Part shown: in pieces, positions 1-5,805 of the stretch
Layout: each line of letters starts with the position of its first letter
Position numbering within the stretch: position 1 is the stretch's first letter
NCBI GenBank assembly: GCA_002319925.1
Contig: DCFP01000157.1
Coordinates: 12,912 to 22,948, forward strand
From: Holophagaceae bacterium UBA1801
Lineage (GTDB): Bacteria > Acidobacteriota > Holophagae > Holophagales > Holophagaceae
Direction: 5' to 3'
Length of the DNA stretch: 10,037 bases
The notes under the pieces: generated by a model
What the model was told of the DNA's origin: nothing
What the model saw: the letters and a program-made list of their open reading frames with translations, nothing else
Database searches by the model: none
Position numbers and translations under genes: made by a program

Positions 1-1048
1 GGAAGCCCATCTGCAGGCTGTTGAGGATGGACCAGAGGGTCGTGGGTCCCGCGATCACGATGCGGAAGTCCCGCTGGATCTGATCGGCAAGCCCTATCCG
101 GCGCATGACCTCCGCGAAGAGCCCCTCCGTGGGCAGGAACAGGATCCCGAAATCCGTGGTGCGCGGTGGGTCCAGATACTTCTCGCTGATTTCCTTCGCG
201 CACAGGCGGATGCGGCTCTCCAGTTGGCGGGTGGCGGCCTCCAGGGCCTCGGAATCCTGGGCTTCCTGCAGGCGCTGGTAGTCCTCCACGGGAAATTTCG
301 CATCGATGGGAAGCCAGACCGTTTCATCCTTTTCTTCGCCGTGCCCCGGTAGGCCGTGCCCCGGTAGGCCGGGCCCCGGCAGCTTGATGGCGAATTCCAC
401 GCGCTCATTTCCCCCCTTGGTGGCCACGTTGGCCGCGTACTGCTCCGGCGTCAGCACCTGTTCCAGCAGCATGCCAAGCTGCACCTCGCCCCAGGTCCCG
501 CGGGTCTTCACATTGGTGAGCACCTTCTTCAGGTCGCCCACGCCGGTCGCCAGGATCTGCATCTCCCCCAAGCCCTTGGCGACCTGCTCCAGCCGCTCGC
601 CCACCAGCCGGAAGGATTCACCCAAGCGTTTCTCGAGGGTGCCCTGCAGCTTCTCGTCCACGGTCTCGCGCATGCGTTCCAGGTGCTTGGCGTTGTCCTC
701 CTGAAGGGCCTTGAGCCGGCTCTCCATGGACTCACGGACGCGCTCGAGCTTCTGGTCGTTCATCTGCATCAGGGCGGTGAGCTGCTGATGCAGCGTATCT
801 CCGGACCCTTTCAGCGAACGGCCCATCTCCTCCCGCCCCCGCTGGGCGGCAAGTACCGCTTCATCGCGGTTCCGGGCGAATTCATCCCGAACAGCCCGCT
901 CGAAGCGTTCCTGGGTCTTACCCAGTGCTTCCACCGCCTGGAGGACCTGGTCCAGGGCGCGGTCCCTGGTTCCTCGCCTGCGCCACAGTGAAACAACGAG
1001 CGACAGCACAGCGAGGGCAAGGGCGCCAACCATCCAACTATTCGCCAT
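1..1048 (-). CDS. rmuC: RmuC family DNA recombination protein, C-terminus off the window
   Basis: The reverse strand reads open from an ATG at 1048 to the window edge, giving 349 residues of a family usually around 400-500 long. Residues 4-22 form an N-terminal membrane anchor. Residues 25-165 are a charged, heptad-rich coiled coil, followed by the RmuC core: TRGTWGEVQLGMLLEQ (182-196), a VEFAIKLPG strand (217-225), VWLPIDAKFPVEDY (244-257), TTDFGILFLPTEGL (297-310) and AGPTTLW (333-339). RmuC is known to limit recombination at inverted repeats and has a predicted nuclease-like fold. The exact biochemical activity is poorly established. GGAG lies about 7 nt before the ATG. The gene is divergent from the DUF6515-like gene. 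An unusual Gly/Pro/His repeat sits in the core at 223-237. The family call is firm; the missing C-terminus cannot be checked. Confidence 0.95.
   Translation of the reverse strand, partial: MANSWMVGALALAVLSLVVSLWRRRGTRDRALDQVLQAVEALGKTQERFERAVRDEFARNRDEAVLAAQRGREEMGRSLKGSGDTLHQQLTALMQMNDQKLERVRESMESRLKALQEDNAKHLERMRETVDEKLQGTLEKRLGESFRLVGERLEQVAKGLGEMQILATGVGDLKKVLTNVKTRGTWGEVQLGMLLEQVLTPEQYAANVATKGGNERVEFAIKLPGPGLPGHGLPGHGEEKDETVWLPIDAKFPVEDYQRLQEAQDSEALEAATRQLESRIRLCAKEISEKYLDPPRTTDFGILFLPTEGLFAEVMRRIGLADQIQRDFRIVIAGPTTLWSILNSLQMGF
341..379. repeat. 15-bp in-frame tandem repeat inside rmuC
   Basis: The unit GTGCCCCGGTAGGCC occurs twice exactly (341-355 and 356-370) and is followed by a 9-base imperfect third copy (371-379). 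On the coding strand it gives LPGPG-LPGHG-LPGHG (RmuC residues 223-237), in the loop between the AIKLPG strand and the conserved VWLPIDAKFP block. The unit length is a multiple of three, so copy-number changes would not shift the frame. Confidence 0.9.
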
Positions 1049-1077
1049 GAGCAGCTCCGGTAATCATTGCAGGCCGA

Positions 1078-1095
1078 GGACAGCATAGACTGTCC
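1078..1095. promoter_or_regulatory. Perfect inverted repeat GGACAG-N6-CTGTCC, possible operator
   Basis: Six-base arms at 1078-1083 and 1090-1095 flank a 6-base spacer. The repeat lies 30 nt upstream of the rmuC start, in the space between two divergent genes, where a dimeric regulator could bind. It does not match the E. coli LexA box, which has the order CTGT-N8-ACAG. Identity as a binding site is inference from symmetry and position only. Confidence 0.35.
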
Positions 1096-1176
1096 ATGGA
1101 CCGGACGATCGGCGGGAGCATTGCCCGCAGAAAAATGCCGCCTTGCAAGTGCGAAAGGGTCCCGGTGGATGCATCT

Positions 1177-1217
1177 TTGAACCTGGAGATGTGCAGGAGC
1201 ATATTTCTCCTGGAGAA
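1177..1217 (+). promoter_or_regulatory. Candidate promoter with overlapping palindrome upstream of the DUF6515-like gene
   Basis: TTGAAC (1177-1182) and CATATT (1200-1205) are 17 nt apart, as for a sigma-70 promoter, though each matches the consensus only moderately. A perfect 13-base palindrome, TTCTCCTGGAGAA (1205-1217), covers the predicted start of transcription. A second symmetry, CAGGAG-N7-CTCCTG (1194-1212), overlaps it. The octamer CCTGGAGA also recurs directly at 1182-1189 and 1209-1216. These could form an operator or a 5' leader hairpin; all of this is inference. Confidence 0.3.
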
Positions 1218-1267
1218 CCCAACCGGTCTGGCCTTGGCTGAGTCTCTCCTAATGGAAGGAGCGGACC

Positions 1268-1903
1268 ATGATCAGCCCCCTTCGTGTTTCAACCATCCTG
1301 CGATCGGCAGCTCTATCGCTTGTAACCACCCTTGCCTGGGCAAGCGCTCCCAGGGTCTGGCGGCCCCCCGCGCACGGCTGGCCTCACCAGCCAGGATTCC
1401 ACCATGGCTTCCCGGGTTATCACTATCACGGTGGGCCGTGGTACTACGGCAGTGCTGGGTGGTACGGGCCTTGGCCGGGCGATTACTACGGCTTCTATCC
1501 ACCCATCGGGTTTTCGATCTCCATCCTGCCCTTCGGGTTCTCCACCTACTGGTGGGGCGATGTGCCGTATTACTACTACGGTGGCGTGTACTACACGGAT
1601 GCCCCTTCGGGGGGTTACACGGTGGCTCAACCGCCGCCGGAACGTGATGCCGAAATGACCCAACCACCCACCGGCACTCCGGATGCCGCGGCTCTGGATG
1701 CACTGCTGATCTCGCCCTTGAAAGGTCAGACGGAAGAGCAGATGAAGCTCGACCGCACGAACGCCCAGCGCTTTGCCCGGTCCAAGTCCGGTTACGATCC
1801 TGCCCACAGCGACTCGTCGGACCCAGGCACTCCGAGAGCCCGCCAGGCCTATCTCCGCGCCATGAAATCGTACTTGGAAGGAAGGGGCTACTCGGTCAAC
1901 TGA
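1268..1903 (+). CDS. Secreted DUF6515-like Tyr/Gly-rich protein
   Basis: The 211-residue product starts with a Sec-type signal peptide (residues 1 to about 27, ending AWASA). A His/Tyr/Gly/Trp-rich low-complexity stretch follows (35-75), then a DUF6515-like core: PPIGFSISILPFGFSTYWWG (78-97) and VPYYYYGGVYY (99-109). A Pro-rich linker (120-140) leads to a C-terminal segment with KGQTEEQMKLDR (152-163), SGYDP (174-178) and LEGRGYSV (203-210). The start is well supported: AAGGAG at 1256-1261, 6 nt before the ATG. The function of this family is not known; it is probably periplasmic or envelope-attached. From my memory of relatives, the C-terminal segment usually carries a cysteine in a DRYECHRWA-like motif and another in ACLEGRGY; both positions lack Cys here. 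The lipoprotein gene 173 nt downstream may share its regulation. Confidence 0.8.
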   Translation: MISPLRVSTILRSAALSLVTTLAWASAPRVWRPPAHGWPHQPGFHHGFPGYHYHGGPWYYGSAGWYGPWPGDYYGFYPPIGFSISILPFGFSTYWWGDVPYYYYGGVYYTDAPSGGYTVAQPPPERDAEMTQPPTGTPDAAALDALLISPLKGQTEEQMKLDRTNAQRFARSKSGYDPAHSDSSDPGTPRARQAYLRAMKSYLEGRGYSVN

Positions 1904-1934
1904 ACCCTGCTCCCGCGATTACAACTGTGAATGA

Positions 1935-1961
1935 CGCCAAGAAGCGGTTCTCGCTTTGGCG
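1935..1961 (+). terminator. Hairpin after the DUF6515-like gene, no U-tract
   Basis: CGCCAA (1935-1940) pairs with TTGGCG (1956-1961). The stem continues inward with an A-T pair and GCG/CGC (1944-1946 with 1952-1954), leaving small bulges and a 5-nt loop. It starts about 30 nt after the stop codon. No T-run follows, so intrinsic termination is doubtful; it may be an mRNA 3' stabiliser or a factor-assisted end. The rest of 1904-2076 shows nothing I can name. Confidence 0.35.
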
Positions 1962-2076
1962 ATGGGCCGGAGGCTTCGCAATCGCGGCTCACGCGGCCTA
2001 TTCATGCGGTCACAGGCGCCAGCTTCACTGCATCAGAGGCAATTGGCACATAGCCTAGATTGCAGAGGTATGAGCC

Positions 2077-2307
2077 ATGAAACGTTTTCCGATCCATCGC
2101 CTCTTGATGGCGCTCCTGGGGCTTTCCTTGTTCCTGGTTTCCCAGGGCTGCTACATGGTTCCGCCCGAGTCCGGTTACCACCGATCATGGGATATGGATG
2201 GTTCGGACAGAGATTACCATCGCCACCATCACGATCACGATCGCATGGGCTGGAACCAAAGCCACAATGGCAACAGCTTCGACTTAGCAGGCTCCCAGAG
2301 GCATTGA
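2077..2307 (+). CDS. Small His-rich putative lipoprotein
   Basis: This is a 76-residue product of a family I do not recognise. Residues 1-24 are a basic n-region plus hydrophobic core, followed by Cys25 in the context LVSQGC. That resembles a lipobox but has Ser instead of Leu/Val/Ile at -3, so lipidation by Lgt is plausible rather than certain. The mature part is short, polar and His/Asp-rich, with nine His in the full product, including a DYHRHHHDHD cluster (46-55) that could bind Ni, Zn, Cu or Co. AGAGG at 2064-2068, 8 nt before the ATG, supports the start. The signal-like N-terminus and ribosome site argue it is real despite its size. Like the upstream DUF6515-like gene it encodes a small His-containing envelope protein, so the two may be co-regulated. 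Confidence 0.65.
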   Translation: MKRFPIHRLLMALLGLSLFLVSQGCYMVPPESGYHRSWDMDGSDRDYHRHHHDHDRMGWNQSHNGNSFDLAGSQRH

Positions 2308-2344
2308 TTCCAGAATCGCCCACTCCCAAGGGTGAGTGATCCGG

Positions 2345-2374
2345 GCACGGACCCTGGAGGGAATAGCTCCGTGC
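2345..2374. terminator. 7-bp perfect hairpin between the lipoprotein and ligase genes
   Basis: GCACGGA (2345-2351) pairs with TCCGTGC (2368-2374) around a 16-nt loop. The loop itself contains CCC-TGGA-GGG, a possible nested mini-hairpin. It lies 37 nt past the lipoprotein stop and 21 nt before a TATAAT hexamer. There is no T-run, so it could be a weak terminator for the upstream gene or a protein-binding site overlapping the -35 region of the downstream promoter. The sequence does not decide between these. Confidence 0.3.
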
Positions 2375-2395
2375 AGGAAGGAACAGGGCTGCCGA

Positions 2396-2401
2396 TATAA
2401 T
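2396..2401 (+). promoter_or_regulatory. Perfect -10 hexamer TATAAT upstream of the acyl ligase fusion
   Basis: TATAAT matches the sigma-70 -10 consensus exactly in an otherwise GC-rich region. No convincing -35 box stands 16-18 nt upstream, and no TGn extension precedes it, so an activator may be needed. Transcription would begin near 2408, giving a leader of about 90 nt to the ATG at 2498. This argues against using the in-frame ATG at 2336 as the start of the downstream gene. Confidence 0.45.
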
Positions 2402-2497
2402 CGTGCCTTTGAGTCTTTCCCCCGGAGCCCTTCCCGTGCGCGCAGATGCCTATATCCGCTTAACCCGCAGCCTGGCTGTAGAGTGTTCGGTGGTCCG

Positions 2498-5113
2498 ATG
2501 AAGGGGAGTTTTCTCACCTTCTGCGGGCGGCAACTCCTCAAGCTTCGGTACCGGGTGCGGATCGAGGGCATGGAAGCCGTCGTGGCCAAGGGCCGCAGCG
2601 GCATCCTGATTCTGCCCAACCATCCGGCCTACCTGGATCCCGTGGTCCTCCTGACCAACTTCTACCCGCATCTGCGGCCCCACATCCTCGCGGACAAGGA
2701 CAACATGGCGCGACCCATGGTCCGCAGGCTCATCCAGCGGGTGGGCGTCATGCCCATTCCCGATCCCGCAGTCCATGGTGAAGCCTCCCTGCCCGAGGTG
2801 GAAAAGGTCCTGCGCGAATGCGGCGAGGGACTCCGCCGGGGCGAGAATTATATGTTCTACCCCGCTGGGCATATTTACCTCAGCCGATTCGAGGATCTCG
2901 GTGGCAACAGCGCCGTGGAGACGGTCCTGGCCGAGGCGCCCGACGCTCGCGTGGTGCTGGTGCGCACCACGGGCTTCTGGGGCAGCAGTTTCTCCAAGGC
3001 CGTGGACCGCCACCCGGACTGGGGCAAGTGCGTTCTGCGCGGTTTCAAATCCCTCCTGAAGAATTTCCTCTTCTTCGGACCCCGCCGGGAGATCCGGATC
3101 GAGCTGTCGGAACCTGCGGATTTCCCGAGGAATTCAGACCGCATGGCCATGAACCGCTTCATGGAGGCCTTCTACAACCAGGACGCACCCAAAGCGCGCT
3201 ACGTGCCCTACACCATCTGGGAGCGCGGCGGCGTGCGGGAGCTGCCCGAGCCCGCCATCGAGAAAATCGAAGGCAATCTGGACGAGGTTCCGAAATCCAT
3301 CCGGGACCAGCTGCAGGTGAAGCTTTCGGAACTGGCCGGCAAGACGGAATGCCCGGATGCGGCAATGCTGGCGCGGGATCTGGGCCTGGATAGCCTGACC
3401 CGCATGGAACTTCAGCTGTGGATCGAGCGGGAATTCGGTCACGAGATCCCCGATCCCGAAATGCTGCAGACCGTGGGTGATTGCATGCTAGCAGCCTGCG
3501 GCAAGGCAGCGGGAGCCACGCATTCCGCCCTGAAGCCACCGCCCGAGAGCTGGTTCGAATCCGGCCTCGCCATGCAAGTTCCTTCGGGAGAAACCATCAC
3601 GGAGGTCTTCCTGCGCCAGGCCGCGCGGGATCCTCACCGCGCCGCGGTCGCCGACCTCCAGGGTGGACAAAGGAGTTACCGCGATCTCCTGACGGCCATC
3701 CTGGCTCTGAAGCCTCACATCGAGGCCTTGGCGAACGGGCGCGTGGGCATCATGCTCCCCGCTTCCAGCGCCACCGTCGTGGCCTATCTCGCGGTGCTCT
3801 TCGCGGGCAAGGTGCCCGTCATGGTCAACTGGACCGCAGGCTCCCGGAATCTGGTCCACGGCCTGCAACTGCTCGGCGTGGAGAAGGTGCTCACTTCGGC
3901 GCAGCTCGTGTCAAAGGTGGAGTCCATGGGCACCGATCTCTCGGGCATCCGTGATCGCTTCTGGATGCTGGAGGAACTGGGCGCTTCACTCACGCGCCAG
4001 GAGAAACTGACCGCAGCCCTGCGAGCGCGATTCAGTTGGGGCTCCCTGCGCCGTGTGAAGGTCTCCGAGACAGCCGTGGTCATTTTCACCAGCGGCAGCG
4101 AGAGCCTACCCAAGGCCGTGCCGCTCACGCACCGCAACCTCCTGAGCAACGTGCGCGATCTTGTGGCCCGCTTTCCGCTGGAACCTTCGGACCGCATGAT
4201 CGGCTTCCTGCCCCCCTTCCACTCCTTCGGGCTCACCGGCACCATGCTGCTGCCCCTCTGCGCCGGGCTGCCCGTGGTCTATTCCCCGAACCCCACGGAC
4301 GGCGCGGCTCTGGCCCGCATCGTCGAAGCCTACCGCGTGACCATGCTCGTGGGCACGCCCACCTTCCTCTCGGGCATCGTCCGTTCGGCCACGGACAATC
4401 AACTGGCCACCCTGCGCATGGCCGTTGCCGGTGCGGAGAAGTGTCCGGAAGCCCTCTACGGGATCCTGAAACGCCGCTGGCCCCGTCTGCGTGTGCTCGA
4501 GGGCTACGGCATCACCGAGTGCTCGCCCGTGCTCAGCGTCAATCTCTTCGATAACCCTCGCCCAGGCACCATCGGAAAGCCCCTCGAAAACGTCGAATAC
4601 GCCCTGCTGGACCTCGATACCGAGAAGCCCGTGGCAACCGGAAAACCTGGCATGCTCCTGGTGCGAGGGCCCAGCATCTTCAGTGGCTACCTGCACTATG
4701 ACGGTGCATCGCCCTTCGTCGAATTCGATGGGGAAGCCTGGTACCGCACCGGTGATCTGGTGCGGGAAGAATTGGACGGAAGCCTGGTCTTCACGGGCCG
4801 CCTCAAGCGCTTCGTGAAACTGGGGGGCGAGATGGTTTCCCTCCCCGCCGTGGAAGAGGCGCTGCTGCGGCATTTCGGGCGCGAGGACGACCGCGAGATC
4901 CCCCTGGCCGTGGAGGCCACACCCTCCGAAAGTCAGCCGGAGCTGGTGCTCTTCAGCATCCGGGATATCACTCGCGAGGCGTCCAACGAGGTCCTGGGCC
5001 GCGCGGGGCTGAGCCCTCTCCATTTCATCCGCCAGGTGCGAAGGGTGGACCAGATCCCGGTGCTGGGTACGGGAAAGACCGACTACCGCGCCCTGAAAAC
5101 GCTGCTGGCCTGA
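2498..5113 (+). CDS. PlsC acyltransferase / acyl carrier protein / AMP-dependent acyl ligase fusion (Aas-like)
   Basis: The 871-residue product has three domains. Residues 1-240 are a PlsC-type acyltransferase with the catalytic NHPAYLD (HX4D: His42, Asp47). Residues 262-335 are an acyl carrier protein with DLGLDSL, Ser299 being the phosphopantetheine site. Residues 360-871 are an AMP-forming ligase: TSGSESLPK (531-539), GYGITE (669-674), WYRTGDLV (748-755), GRLKRFVKLGGE (767-778) and the likely catalytic Lys860 in GTGK. E. coli Aas (about 719 residues) joins only acyltransferase and ligase and uses free ACP; here the carrier is built in. The likely role is to activate fatty acids, load them on its own ACP and acylate a lysolipid or other acceptor at the inner membrane. 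The usual PlsC motif III Glu is Ala123 (YPAGH), so the acceptor is uncertain. The frame is open from 2336, but those 54 extra codons look non-homologous and lie partly before the TATAAT; only a weak GGTGG precedes 2498. Its stop abuts that of the PAP2-like gene. Confidence 0.88.
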   Translation: MKGSFLTFCGRQLLKLRYRVRIEGMEAVVAKGRSGILILPNHPAYLDPVVLLTNFYPHLRPHILADKDNMARPMVRRLIQRVGVMPIPDPAVHGEASLPEVEKVLRECGEGLRRGENYMFYPAGHIYLSRFEDLGGNSAVETVLAEAPDARVVLVRTTGFWGSSFSKAVDRHPDWGKCVLRGFKSLLKNFLFFGPRREIRIELSEPADFPRNSDRMAMNRFMEAFYNQDAPKARYVPYTIWERGGVRELPEPAIEKIEGNLDEVPKSIRDQLQVKLSELAGKTECPDAAMLARDLGLDSLTRMELQLWIEREFGHEIPDPEMLQTVGDCMLAACGKAAGATHSALKPPPESWFESGLAMQVPSGETITEVFLRQAARDPHRAAVADLQGGQRSYRDLLTAILALKPHIEALANGRVGIMLPASSATVVAYLAVLFAGKVPVMVNWTAGSRNLVHGLQLLGVEKVLTSAQLVSKVESMGTDLSGIRDRFWMLEELGASLTRQEKLTAALRARFSWGSLRRVKVSETAVVIFTSGSESLPKAVPLTHRNLLSNVRDLVARFPLEPSDRMIGFLPPFHSFGLTGTMLLPLCAGLPVVYSPNPTDGAALARIVEAYRVTMLVGTPTFLSGIVRSATDNQLATLRMAVAGAEKCPEALYGILKRRWPRLRVLEGYGITECSPVLSVNLFDNPRPGTIGKPLENVEYALLDLDTEKPVATGKPGMLLVRGPSIFSGYLHYDGASPFVEFDGEAWYRTGDLVREELDGSLVFTGRLKRFVKLGGEMVSLPAVEEALLRHFGREDDREIPLAVEATPSESQPELVLFSIRDITREASNEVLGRAGLSPLHFIRQVRRVDQIPVLGTGKTDYRALKTLLA

Positions 5114-5761
5114 TCAGCGGAACAGCATGGAAACCCAGGGATCCAGACGGATCGCGAGGAAGGAGGCCGCGACCCAGACCCACAGGGCGGTCACCGCGCC
5201 CGTAAAGACATCCAGGGTGTAGTGGGCCCGGAGCACCAGCACCGTGCACACTTCGATGACAGTGATGCAGATGCCGACGATCAGGGCGGCAGGGCCGCCG
5301 AAATGGGCCAATTCGATGCAGCCATAGACGGCGATGGCGGTGTGTCCCGAGAAGAACAGGTCCGCGGAGGTGCCGTAGGTGACGAGGAGCGAGGGGAAAC
5401 CGGGATCCCGCCAGATCATGCCTTCCGGCGGCGGCAGCGAACAGAGTCCCTGGCAAAGCTGCCGCAGCGAGAAGAGGATGACGAGCCCCAGGAAGGGCCG
5501 GAGGCTCGGGCCGAAGATGGCCAGGCCGATGACGAAGAGCCCCAGCAGATCGATGAAGCCCGAAGTGATGATGAGGAGACGATTGGCCCAGACCGGGTGA
5601 CTCAGAAGATAACGATTCACGGACGCGGTCCATTCGTGGACAGCATCTCCGATGCACCCTTCCGCGAAGGCTCGCTTACCGATGAGGGCCTGGGTCCAGA
5701 ACCAGAGCCCCAGTGCCGCCACGATCAAGAGGCCCCGTAATCCCCACTGCGGAATGTGCAT
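5114..5761 (-). CDS. PAP2-related integral membrane protein, sphingomyelin-synthase-like branch
   Basis: The 215-residue, very hydrophobic protein has about six membrane segments (near 7-26, 61-84, 88-107, 137-153, 157-177, 185-206). It carries FFSGHTA (136-142) and RAHYTLDV (178-185). His140, His180 and Asp184 match the His-His-Asp triad and the HYTxDV signature of sphingomyelin synthases and the PAP2_C family. The classical first PAP2 motif (KX6RP) is absent. Family members transfer or hydrolyse phospho-headgroups of membrane lipids; the substrate here cannot be read from sequence. GGGGAG lies just upstream of the ATG. The gene follows the dehydrogenase by 44 nt, with no clear terminator between, so it may be the last gene of the minus-strand transcript. 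It converges with the Aas-like fusion with no intergenic base, which fits, but does not prove, a shared role in lipid remodelling. Confidence 0.8.
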   Translation of the reverse strand: MHIPQWGLRGLLIVAALGLWFWTQALIGKRAFAEGCIGDAVHEWTASVNRYLLSHPVWANRLLIITSGFIDLLGLFVIGLAIFGPSLRPFLGLVILFSLRQLCQGLCSLPPPEGMIWRDPGFPSLLVTYGTSADLFFSGHTAIAVYGCIELAHFGGPAALIVGICITVIEVCTVLVLRAHYTLDVFTGAVTALWVWVAASFLAIRLDPWVSMLFR

Positions 5762-5805
5762 GCGCGTCTCCCCAGGCCAGCGTACAGGTGATGGCAGGGA
5801 AAAAT

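Noticed and set aside
1078..1095. SOS (LexA) box upstream of rmuC
   Set aside because: The half-sites are in the opposite order and spacing to the E. coli CTGT-N8-ACAG box, and they do not match the other LexA consensus forms I know. Kept only as an unassigned inverted repeat.
1096..1647. A 183-codon plus-strand open frame overlapping the start of the DUF6515-like gene
   Set aside because: It has no ribosome site, and the overlapping frame at 1268 has a good AAGGAG, a signal peptide and family motifs. The two cannot both be favoured.
2336..2497. N-terminal extension of the ligase from the in-frame ATG at 2336
   Set aside because: The 54 residues are Arg/Pro/Cys-rich with no PlsC similarity, and a perfect TATAAT lies within them. 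Homology begins at the ATG at 2498.
4106..5023. A 305-codon minus-strand open frame inside the ligase domain
   Set aside because: It lies wholly within the conserved ligase motifs of the opposite strand and its His/Gly/Glu-rich translation is typical of antisense frames.
5801..5805. T-run after the dehydrogenase stop on the minus strand as an intrinsic terminator
   Set aside because: Only a short A/T run is present and no stable GC-rich stem precedes it, so read-through into the PAP2-like gene seems more likely.
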